Positions 41,243-48,768 of a DNA stretch of 57,842 bases are shown piece by piece. Positions within the stretch are counted from its first letter, which is position 1. Each line of letters starts with the position of its first letter. Under the pieces are notes generated by a model. The model had not been told where the DNA came from. It ran no database searches and saw nothing but the letters and a program-made list of their open reading frames with translations. The DNA is from a virus. The stretch is from the IMG/VR virus record IMGVR_UViG_3300029787_000045, positions 1 to 57,842 of that record; one strand, written 5' to 3'. The position numbers and the translations under genes were made by a program.

Positions 41243-41404
41243 ATGGAAAAGAAAACAGAAGTAAAAACAGTAGCTGTTGTTGAGCAGCCTGTTAAGAAGC
41301 CAGAACCTAATCCTAATAATACTATTGGAATAGCTCTTTTTATTGCTGTAGGTATTGTTCTTCTTTCAATGGTAATTTATAAAAAAGTAAAGGGAATAAA
41401 ATAA
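41243..41404 (+). CDS. Small single-TM protein
   Basis: 53 residues: polar/basic first 28, then one membrane helix (GIALFIAVGIVLLSMVIY) and a basic tail. It is the only membrane protein in the basic cluster. The AAGGAGAACTTAA ribosome site is strong. Below common size cutoffs. Confidence 0.55.
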   Translation: MEKKTEVKTVAVVEQPVKKPEPNPNNTIGIALFIAVGIVLLSMVIYKKVKGIK

Positions 41405-41580
41405 TGTCGGGACCACATACATTAATTGATCGCAGTATTCCTCTTGATAAGATAGTAGGGAAACCTACTGGACAAGGATTTGGGGCTGCACGTAAAGGAC
41501 CATCTGTTGTAGGTAAAGCAAAAGATGCTGTTGTTGATGAAGACTATCAACAGGATAAATCTTTTAAAATAGAGGATTAA
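41404..41580 (+). CDS. Small protein, unknown
   Basis: 58 residues (MSGPHTLIDRSIPLDKIVGK...), coupled to the TM protein by an ATAATG overlap; basic, Gly-rich middle (GQGFGAARKG) and acidic tail. No motif recognised. Confidence 0.5.
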   Translation: MSGPHTLIDRSIPLDKIVGKPTGQGFGAARKGPSVVGKAKDAVVDEDYQQDKSFKIED

Positions 41581-41584
41581 TAAC

Positions 41585-42322
41585 ATGGCTGAACGTAAGC
41601 TTACTAAATCAGAATTAAGATTGAAAAAAAGTGATCCAAAAAGATTTGCTGAACTTCAAAAAATAAGGGCACGAAGAGTTAAAGGTTACAAAAGACCTCT
41701 TGGACCTAAAGTTGTTAAACCTATAAAGAAAAAGGAAAAGAAACTAAATCAGCGTATTGGCCGTGGTACTATGAAACCGGGATTAGATAACGCTTACAAA
41801 AGTGCTATTGAAAGAGAAAATGAACGTAAATCTAAATCTAAACCTGTTATTGCTGTAAAGCCAAATAAGCCAAAGCGTGGCTCTATGAAACCGGGATTAG
41901 ATAACGCTTACAAAAGTGCTATTGAAAGAGAAAATAAAATTAGACCACTGCCGAAAGACATTCCTAATAAGTCTGTCGTAGTTAAGAAGCCTAAGAAGCC
42001 TAAGAAGCCTGATCTTACTTATAGAGAGGATGAAGGTTCACCTATTGGAACAGCACCTGAAAAATCTACTAAGACATATACTCCTCGTAAAAAATATGAA
42101 GGTGGTATTGATTTTTATGAAACACCTTTTGGCAGAATAAAAGCAGACAGTTCTGATGACGCTTTTAGTTTCGATGTCGAAGAAAAAGATGGTGGGTATC
42201 TTAAAAGAGATATGATGATAAAGCGTAAGAAAGGTGGTAGTATTAAGAAGAAGATAAAGAAGGGTAAAGTAAAGAAACGTGCCTCTCTTCGTGGTCAAGG
42301 TAAAGCACTCAGAGGATTCTAA
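41585..42322 (+). CDS. Very basic repeat protein with LRGxGKALRGF C-terminus
   Basis: 245 residues, pI clearly high. Two near-identical blocks MKPGLDNAYKSAIEREN (DNA repeats 41769-41821 and 41883-41935) lie in the first half; MMIKRKKGGSIKKK and a C-terminus ASLRGQGKALRGF follow. The next gene ends AALRGYGKALRGF. No family recognised; a nucleic-acid-binding or head-packed role is a guess. Confidence 0.6.
   Translation: MAERKLTKSELRLKKSDPKRFAELQKIRARRVKGYKRPLGPKVVKPIKKKEKKLNQRIGRGTMKPGLDNAYKSAIERENERKSKSKPVIAVKPNKPKRGSMKPGLDNAYKSAIERENKIRPLPKDIPNKSVVVKKPKKPKKPDLTYREDEGSPIGTAPEKSTKTYTPRKKYEGGIDFYETPFGRIKADSSDDAFSFDVEEKDGGYLKRDMMIKRKKGGSIKKKIKKGKVKKRASLRGQGKALRGF
41769..41821 (+). repeat. 53-bp direct repeat, copy A
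   Basis: Identical to 41883-41935, period 114 bp, within the basic repeat protein. Confidence 0.9.
41883..41935 (+). repeat. 53-bp direct repeat, copy B
   Basis: Identical to 41769-41821; the exact duplication of 53 bases suggests a recent event or gene conversion. Confidence 0.9.
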
Positions 42323-42323
42323 A

Positions 42324-43724
42324 ATGACTATATTAACATCTCAATTGACAAAATTAACAGTAAGGGCATTACGAGAACTACAAGATAGCATAACTAAAAA
42401 AGGAAAAGCAGCGCCTAAAAACAGCCCAAAGCGACAAGAATTAAGAGATGATTATTTAAAAGTTAAAAGAGCAATAGACAAAAAAGAACAGTATGGTAAA
42501 AATGTATCTGCTGCTGATAAAGTATTAGATAATAAAAAAGCAACACCTGATGTTGATCAGGATGATATTCCTGTAATTGAAAGAGCGTCAAGAGCAGAAA
42601 AAGGAAGACCTTCAAATATTTATCCAGTAGTTGAAGGAGGAGAGCCATTAACCAGAGAAGGACAAGCTGCTGCTTCTAAGTTTAAAAGTTGGCTTACATC
42701 ACAAATTCCACCTAAAATGAACGAACTTGGTAGCATATATTATCGAGGTAAAGAAGCAGTTGAAGTATCTGAAAAATTAATAAAAGAAATAAAAAATACT
42801 ACAGACCCAAAAAAACTTTCAGCTTTAAACAAAAGATTAGATCGAAGTAATAAAAAAGCGCAGAAGTTAAGAGTTAAGTACAAAGAAGTTAAAGATCGTG
42901 GAACTCGTATGGGTGGCGGTCAAAAAGATGAAAGTATGCAAGCAAGAATAAGTAAAGAACGGAGAGTTAAGTTAGAAGATATAGAGCCTCTTGCTACAGG
43001 AAGAAAAGGAAGAGAGCAGCTTGGAAAGAGACAATTAATTAAAGATGCAGATAGAAAAAAGTTAGCTACCCAAGTAAAAAAATTTATGAACAGGAGTGGG
43101 AAAGTAACTAAAGTACCTACAGGCAAACAGGTTACTGCTGGTGCGCCAGATGATTCTGAGGGAATTAAAGATTTATTAAATAATATACAAGCTGCTTTAG
43201 CTACCGCTTCTAAAGTACCAGCTAATCCAGATCGTAAAAGTGTACGAGCGCAAAAGAAATTTAATGAAGCAACTGTTGGTCAAATTACAAGTAATCTACG
43301 ATCTGGAGGTTTGAGTGCTTTACAGAAAATAATTAGAGAAGAAAAAAAGAAATCACCAAGAACATGGAAGAATGCAGTTGCAAATTTAAAAAATGCTTCA
43401 GTAGCAGTACAGAAACAAGCTGCAAGATTAGGCATAATAAATAAATCGGCTATAAAAACTCCTCCTAAAAAAACTAAACCTTACAAACCTAAAAAACCTG
43501 AAGTACGTAAGGGAAAGCCAAGAGTAGTTAATGGTAAAACAGTAGAAACAACTCAATATCGTAAAAAAGGTGGTAAAGTTTTAAAAGCTAAACCTAAACG
43601 TAAAGTAACTACAGTTAAAGCTGTTAAACCTAAACGTAAAGTAACTACAGTTAAACGTAAGACAACTGCACCACGCAAACGTGCAGCGCTTCGTGGTTAT
43701 GGTAAAGCACTCAGAGGGTTCTAG
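42324..43724 (+). CDS. Large basic protein with LRGxGKALRGF C-terminus
   Basis: 466 residues from ATG 42324 (an upstream GTG frame is spurious). Highly Lys/Arg-rich; KPKRKVTTVKAVKPKRKVTT repeats near the end and AALRGYGKALRGF C-terminus, shared with the preceding protein. Could bind DNA or capsid interior; function unknown. Confidence 0.6.
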   Translation: MTILTSQLTKLTVRALRELQDSITKKGKAAPKNSPKRQELRDDYLKVKRAIDKKEQYGKNVSAADKVLDNKKATPDVDQDDIPVIERASRAEKGRPSNIYPVVEGGEPLTREGQAAASKFKSWLTSQIPPKMNELGSIYYRGKEAVEVSEKLIKEIKNTTDPKKLSALNKRLDRSNKKAQKLRVKYKEVKDRGTRMGGGQKDESMQARISKERRVKLEDIEPLATGRKGREQLGKRQLIKDADRKKLATQVKKFMNRSGKVTKVPTGKQVTAGAPDDSEGIKDLLNNIQAALATASKVPANPDRKSVRAQKKFNEATVGQITSNLRSGGLSALQKIIREEKKKSPRTWKNAVANLKNASVAVQKQAARLGIINKSAIKTPPKKTKPYKPKKPEVRKGKPRVVNGKTVETTQYRKKGGKVLKAKPKRKVTTVKAVKPKRKVTTVKRKTTAPRKRAALRGYGKALRGF

Positions 43725-43921
43725 TGGCTAGTAAAAAAATAATAAAGCTATACCAAGAGTCTGTTGATCAAGGTATAGATAATTATAATTTACTAGATAA
43801 TGATATTAAGAAACCTATTAAAGAAGACTATAGTGATTGGGATAACTATTGGGCTTCTCTTATCAGTTACATGAAAGAAAAGTATAGATATACATATGGC
43901 AGTAAAGCGCAGAAAAAGTAA
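43724..43921 (+). CDS. Small protein, unknown
   Basis: 65 residues from GTG 43724 (overlapping the TAG of the previous gene). Begins ASKKIIKLYQESVDQG; contains many Asp/Tyr. No ATG in frame at the start. Overlaps the next gene by 26 nt. Confidence 0.5.
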   Translation: MASKKIIKLYQESVDQGIDNYNLLDNDIKKPIKEDYSDWDNYWASLISYMKEKYRYTYGSKAQKK

Positions 43922-44192
43922 TATGAAGGGGATGACTATTGGTAGAGGCATGAAACGTCCTACCAAGGCTGGTGCTGGTATGACTAAAAAAGGTGTTGCC
44001 AAGTATCGTAGGCAAAACCCCGGCTCTAAACTACAGACTGCTGTAACTGAAAAGAAACCTACTGGTAAACGTGCAGCAAGGCGTAAGTCTTACTGTGCTA
44101 GATCAGCAGGACAAATGAAGAAGTTCCCAAAGGCTGCTAAGAATCCTAATAGTCGTTTAAGACAAGCTCGTAAAAGATGGAGATGTAAATGA
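43896..44192 (+). CDS. DUF6321-like basic protein
   Basis: 98 residues. KKGVAKYRRQNPGSKLQTAV and RKSYCARSAGQMKKFPKAAK, ending RLRQARKRWRCK, match DUF6321, small basic proteins found in many marine phages, including T4-like cyanophages. Function unknown; a DNA- or capsid-binding role is guessed from charge. ATGA overlap with the next gene. Confidence 0.75.
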   Translation: MAVKRRKSNMKGMTIGRGMKRPTKAGAGMTKKGVAKYRRQNPGSKLQTAVTEKKPTGKRAARRKSYCARSAGQMKKFPKAAKNPNSRLRQARKRWRCK

Positions 44193-44341
44193 GAAAAGCT
44201 GTAGATGCTCCTAAAGGTTTTCATTGGATGAAATCTGGTAAAGGATTTAAACTAATGAAAAATCCTAGAGGTGGTTATGTACCGCATAAGGGTGCTTCTA
44301 AAAAAGCTAGTTTTGAAATTCAAAAAATACATAAAAAATGA
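44189..44341 (+). CDS. Small basic protein (WMKSGKGFKLMKNP)
   Basis: 50 residues with FHWMKSGKGFKLMKNPRGGY. Coupled at both ends by ATGA overlaps with the DUF6321 and DUF5872 genes, which supports it despite its size. Function unknown. Confidence 0.55.
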   Translation: MRKAVDAPKGFHWMKSGKGFKLMKNPRGGYVPHKGASKKASFEIQKIHKK

Positions 44342-44736
44342 TTAAGCGTAAGAAAGGCGGCACAGCTACTAAGCGTGATCCTAAAAAGTGGGCTGCTGCT
44401 AAGTCAAGAGCAAAAACTAAGATGGGTGGTAAGCACTCAGCAAGAGCAATGCAGTTAGCTGTTAAGTATTATAAGGATGCAGGTGGTACATACTCAGGTA
44501 AAAAGAAGCCTACTAATAAATTATCTAAGTGGACAAAACAAAAATGGACAACAAAATCAGGCAAGCCAAGCAGCAAGACAGGGGAACGGTATCTTCCCAA
44601 GAAAGCAATCAAAGCACTGTCATCAAAGGAGTATGCTGCGACCACGAAAGCAAAGAGGAAAGGGACTGCTGCCGGAAAACAGTTCGTAAAGCAGCCAAAA
44701 AGAATAGCTAAGAAAACAAGAAAGTATAGAACATAA
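44338..44736 (+). CDS. DUF5872-like basic protein
   Basis: 132 residues. KWTKQKWTTKSGKPSSKTGE, then RYLPKKAIKALSSKEYAATT and PKRIAKKTRKYR fit DUF5872. It starts MIKRKKGG, the same string as near the end of the 41585 protein. Basic; function unknown. Its stop overlaps the start of the next structural gene. Confidence 0.75.
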   Translation: MIKRKKGGTATKRDPKKWAAAKSRAKTKMGGKHSARAMQLAVKYYKDAGGTYSGKKKPTNKLSKWTKQKWTTKSGKPSSKTGERYLPKKAIKALSSKEYAATTKAKRKGTAAGKQFVKQPKRIAKKTRKYRT

Positions 44737-45488
44737 TGGTTACAATTCCCTCCATAACTGCTAGAGGCATTCACGAGCCTTTCTACCTTCAGGTATCTAG
44801 GGGTCAAATTCTAGAACATGAAACAGTTTTTAAGTTTGGATTTAATCCAGACGTAAACGGTACAGAAGAAACTATCTGGGATGTAGGCGGTATCTATGCT
44901 TACCCCGGCTCTGCCGTTGCTATGACTGTAACAACAGATGCAGGTACACCAGCAAACGATAATGGTGTAAAGGTAATAGTCTTTGGTTTGGATGAAAATT
45001 ACAACGAAGTTAATCAGGAAGTAACTCTTGCTGGTGCTGGTACAGCTACAACTACACAGACATTTCTTCGTGTCTTTCGTGCTTATGTCAGCGGATCACA
45101 AGCACCTACTGGCAACCTGAACATCACCAACGGTGGGACGACATATGCTCGGATTACTGTTGGTGAGAATCAGACGCTGATGGCTATGTGGACTGTTCCT
45201 GCTGGGTACACAGGATTTTTAGATCATGTCAACATTGCTACTGGCACAACAAACGCCAATCAGTACGTTACTGCTCAAATTGTCCAACGTACACAGGGCG
45301 GTGTATTTCGAGTTATGATGAAACAGACCCTTGGTTCAGGCGGTATTGCAGATTTTCTTCTACGTTATCCGATTTTAGTACCTGAAAAAACAGACTTAGA
45401 AGTACGGGCAGTATCTTCTGGCGCTAATAACTTAATTTCTTCAAACTTTTCTATAGTGTATATTAAAAATCCTTATGAGGTATGTTAG
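44736..45488 (+). CDS. Putative structural protein, beta-rich
   Basis: 250 residues, beta-sandwich-like (AMTVTTDAGTPANDNGVKVI, VGENQTLMAMWTVPAGYTGF). In a tail-assembly region just before an adaptor; probably a virion protein of the neck or tail. ATG overlaps the stop of DUF5872 gene. Confidence 0.55.
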   Translation: MVTIPSITARGIHEPFYLQVSRGQILEHETVFKFGFNPDVNGTEETIWDVGGIYAYPGSAVAMTVTTDAGTPANDNGVKVIVFGLDENYNEVNQEVTLAGAGTATTTQTFLRVFRAYVSGSQAPTGNLNITNGGTTYARITVGENQTLMAMWTVPAGYTGFLDHVNIATGTTNANQYVTAQIVQRTQGGVFRVMMKQTLGSGGIADFLLRYPILVPEKTDLEVRAVSSGANNLISSNFSIVYIKNPYEVC

Positions 45489-46163
45489 ATGGCAGTATCA
45501 GGTACATATGATTTTAATCTTGATATAGATCAAGTAATACAAGAAGCAACTGAGATGATTGGGGGAGAACAAACTCTTGGTCACGAACCTGCTTCTGCTC
45601 GTCGTTCAATAAACCTTATGCTTAAAGACTGGCAGAATAGGGGAGTTCTCCTGTGGACTACAGAGACTACTGCTGTTACTGTAACTTCTAGTGTAGGTTC
45701 TTATAGCCTCAGTAGTTCTACTATAGATGCTCTTGAGGTTGTTCTTAACAGGGATAGTACTGACATTCAGTTAGAACGTATTTCTCCTGAAGAATATTTA
45801 ATAATTCCTAACAAGACCCAGACAGGTAGACCTTCTCAGTATTCTATACGTAGGGGGCGAGATAACCCTGTTCTTTCAGTATGGCCTATTCCTGAGAACT
45901 CTACTGATGTAATGAAGATTGAACGTATCAGTGAATTGCAGGATGTAGATAAATCTGCTGGACAGAATGCAGACATGCCTACACGTTTTCTACCACCTCT
46001 TACTTGTGGTCTTGCTTACTATATGTCAATGAAACGTCCCGGTGTAGAAGCTGCTAGAATACAAATGTTAAAGACTAATTATGAAGAACTTCTTGCTAGA
46101 GCCTTTCAAGAAGATCGTGAACGATCTACTATGAGGGTTGTACCTAAATTGAGGTATGTCTAA
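45489..46163 (+). CDS. Adaptor / neck protein (P22 gp4-like)
   Basis: 224 residues. Begins AVSGTYDFNLDIDQVIQEAT, then ASARRSINLMLKDWQNRGVL, LWTTETTAVTV, then GRPSQYSIRRGRDNPVLSVWP and an Asp-Met-Pro-Thr-R stretch (NADMPTRFLPPL) with a helical end. The layout is that of podovirus tail adaptors with GxxPxxYxxxR. Two adaptors (with 40214) suggest separate tiers of the neck. Confidence 0.7.
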   Translation: MAVSGTYDFNLDIDQVIQEATEMIGGEQTLGHEPASARRSINLMLKDWQNRGVLLWTTETTAVTVTSSVGSYSLSSSTIDALEVVLNRDSTDIQLERISPEEYLIIPNKTQTGRPSQYSIRRGRDNPVLSVWPIPENSTDVMKIERISELQDVDKSAGQNADMPTRFLPPLTCGLAYYMSMKRPGVEAARIQMLKTNYEELLARAFQEDRERSTMRVVPKLRYV

Positions 46164-46438
46164 TGGCAAGTAATAAAAATGCACTAGCCATGTGTGATAC
46201 ATGTGGCTTTGTCTACCCTCATCGGGTAATGCGTTTTAATAGTTATGGTATGTTAGTATGTCCTACAGACTTTGAAGGACAGTATGATTTAAAGAACCAT
46301 CCACAAAATAAAGTCCCTGATGTTAGAGACAATCCTGCTATACGTGATCCACGACCTGATAATGGTGGTAGGAATCTTACGTGGGAGCAAGCTACGACTA
46401 ATTGGGAAGACACAGACAAGTATTGGAACTTAATATGA
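46163..46438 (+). CDS. Small zinc-ribbon-like protein
   Basis: 91 residues; CDTCGFVYP (11-19) and CPTDFEG (33-39) form one C-x2-C / C pattern that may bind zinc. Typical small protein next to the adaptor in marine podoviruses. TAATG and ATGA overlaps with both neighbours. Confidence 0.6.
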   Translation: MASNKNALAMCDTCGFVYPHRVMRFNSYGMLVCPTDFEGQYDLKNHPQNKVPDVRDNPAIRDPRPDNGGRNLTWEQATTNWEDTDKYWNLI

Positions 46439-48741
46439 CAGACTTAACCGGAAAAACAATTGCTAATACTTATAAACAACTACTAAGAGTTGGTGTAAGT
46501 ACTAATACTGGTGTTAGTGCTGGCCTTACTACTATTGAAAGTGGTGATGGCACAGATAGTTCTTTTCAATTAGCAACTAACTCTGCTAAATTTACTGGTA
46601 CGCTTGCTGTAAATGGTGCTACTTCTATTGGTGATAGTTTGCATGTAGATGAAAAAGTATGTGCTTCTGCATTCTATGGTGATGGTTCTAATATTACTGG
46701 TGTTACTGCAACTATTGCTGGAAACATATCAGTCAGTAATGCCACAGTAGGTGGTAATTTATATGTAGGTGGTACGACTACTATAGTAGGTGCAACACAT
46801 CTACAGGCTGCTGTATCGGTTGGTGGCGCAGCACAGTTTGGTTCTACAGTTACAGTAGCAGGTGCAGCACAATTACAGAGTACAGTAACAGCCGTAGGAG
46901 CAGCTACCTTTAAATCTACAGTTACAGTAGAGAATGTAGCAGCCCTGAAAAACAATGTAACAGTAGGCGGTACATTTAATGTAGCAGGTGCTTCTGACTT
47001 TACATCCAAGGCAACTTTTAATAATGACGTATCAGTAAGCGGTAGACTTGATGTAGCAACATCAGCATGTATTGGTGGTATTCTTGATGTTGAAGGTGTA
47101 GCAAACTTTGCAACTAATGTAAGTGTAAGTGGTAATGTAAATGTTGTTGGAAATGTAACTGCTGCCTTCTTCTATGGTGATGGTCGTAATCTTACAAACG
47201 TAGAAGCAGAGTTAGGTACTGCTGCTAATATTTCTGTTGCTGGCTTTGTAAATGTAGGAACTAGTCTTTCTGTTAGCGGTACAGCCAATGTAATTGGTGC
47301 TGCTAGTTTTCAATCTACTGTTACAGCAGTTGGTGCAGCTACATTCAAAGATGATGTATCAGTAAGTGGTAATACTAGACTACTAGGTACAGTCACAGTT
47401 GGTGGGGCAGTATCTCTTGCTTCTACATTAAGTGTTGGTGGTGCCTCTAATTTTGCATCTACTGTCACAGTTGGTGGAGCAGTAAGCCTAGCATCTTCTC
47501 TTAGTGTAGGAGGAGTTGCTAACTTTGCTAATACAGTAACTATAGCTGGAGCAGTCTCTCTTGCTTCTACACTAAGTGTTGGTGGTGCCTCTAATTTTGC
47601 ATCTACTGTCACAGTAGTAGGCGCAGGTACTTTTAAAGACGACGTAAGTGTAAGTGGTAATACTAGACTGCTAGGCACAGTTACAGTTGGTGGGGCAGTT
47701 TCTTTAGCTTCTACTTTAAGTGTGGGTGGAGTTGCTAACTTTGCAAATACTGTGACAGTTGCAGGTGCTGTAAGTCTAGCCTCTACTCTCAGTGTTGGAG
47801 GAGCATCTAATTTTGCATCTACTGTCACAGTAGTAGGAGCAGGAACATTTAAAAGCAATGTATCAGTAAGTGGTAATGTAGACATAGCAGGTAATGTATC
47901 TGTAGGTGGCACACTCTTTGCTGCTGGTGGTATTACATATGATGGTGATGTATCAGTCTCTGGTAACTTAGCAGTAGGTGGTAATGTATCTGTAGGTGGC
48001 ACATTAAGTGTTACAGGCGCAGTAAGTCTAGCATCTTCTTTAAGTGTTGGTGGTGCTACTAATCTTTTAGGTACAGTGACTGCTACAGGTAATGCAGGGT
48101 TCTTAGGAACTGTTAGGGTAAGTGGAGCTACAAGTCTTGAGAATGCTTTAAATGTTACAGGAGCAGCTTTATTCTCTTCTACTGTAACTGTTGTAGGTGC
48201 AACACACTTACAAAGCACTGTCTCAGTAGCTGGAAATACACAGCTAAGTGGCACATTAACCGTAGGTGTTAATGACACCGGACATGACGTAAAATTCTTC
48301 GGAGCAACCGATGGTTCCTATATGCTATGGGATGAAAGCACTGATGATTTGATTTTGGGTGGAGATTCAAAGATGGGCATTGGTACGGCTAGCCCAGCAA
48401 AGAAATTTACCTTAGATGGTTCTTCTTTAGCCACTATTGGTACACTAACAGATGGCGCAACTATTACGCCTAACTTTGATACTAACCAGAACTTCTCTGT
48501 TACTCTTGGAGGCAACCGTACACTTGCTAATCCAAGCAACATTGATGCGGGACAGACAGGCAGTATCTTTGTTGTGCAAGATGGCACAGGATCAAGAACA
48601 TTGTCCTTTGGTTCTTATTGGAAATTTGCTGATGGTACTGCTCCTACACTATCTACCGCAGCAGGATCAGTTGATAGAATTGATTATATCGTGTACACTG
48701 CTACAGCTATTCATGCTGTTGCAACTTTTAACATAAGTTAA
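46435..48741 (+). CDS. Tail fibre with beta-solenoid repeats
   Basis: 768 residues from ATG 46435, which overlaps the stop before it. Residues ~75-610 are repeated 16-18-residue units of the type TVTVGGAVSLASTLSVGGAS, N-terminal IANTYKQLLRVGV attaches to the virion, and FYGDGSNITGV/FYGDGRNLTNV blocks recur. The C-terminus (ILGGDSKMGIGTASPAKKF, then ATITPNFDTNQNFSVTL) is a different fold. A trimeric fibre for host binding. Confidence 0.85.
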   Translation: MTDLTGKTIANTYKQLLRVGVSTNTGVSAGLTTIESGDGTDSSFQLATNSAKFTGTLAVNGATSIGDSLHVDEKVCASAFYGDGSNITGVTATIAGNISVSNATVGGNLYVGGTTTIVGATHLQAAVSVGGAAQFGSTVTVAGAAQLQSTVTAVGAATFKSTVTVENVAALKNNVTVGGTFNVAGASDFTSKATFNNDVSVSGRLDVATSACIGGILDVEGVANFATNVSVSGNVNVVGNVTAAFFYGDGRNLTNVEAELGTAANISVAGFVNVGTSLSVSGTANVIGAASFQSTVTAVGAATFKDDVSVSGNTRLLGTVTVGGAVSLASTLSVGGASNFASTVTVGGAVSLASSLSVGGVANFANTVTIAGAVSLASTLSVGGASNFASTVTVVGAGTFKDDVSVSGNTRLLGTVTVGGAVSLASTLSVGGVANFANTVTVAGAVSLASTLSVGGASNFASTVTVVGAGTFKSNVSVSGNVDIAGNVSVGGTLFAAGGITYDGDVSVSGNLAVGGNVSVGGTLSVTGAVSLASSLSVGGATNLLGTVTATGNAGFLGTVRVSGATSLENALNVTGAALFSSTVTVVGATHLQSTVSVAGNTQLSGTLTVGVNDTGHDVKFFGATDGSYMLWDESTDDLILGGDSKMGIGTASPAKKFTLDGSSLATIGTLTDGATITPNFDTNQNFSVTLGGNRTLANPSNIDAGQTGSIFVVQDGTGSRTLSFGSYWKFADGTAPTLSTAAGSVDRIDYIVYTATAIHAVATFNIS
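47390..47900 (+). repeat. Repeats in the tail-fibre gene
   Basis: Blocks such as TCTAATTTTGCATCTACTGT recur exactly at about 47450, 47590 and 47810, and GTAAGTGGTAATACTAGACT occurs at 47360 and 47650. Stretches of tens of bases are identical, giving substrates for recombination. Confidence 0.85.
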
Positions 48742-48768
48742 AGTAAAAAAGAAGAAGACTAAATATAA

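Noticed and set aside
47310-48278. 322-codon frame opposite the tail fibre
   Set aside because: Shadow of the repetitive fibre gene; Pro/Thr/Val repeats mirror the forward repeats.
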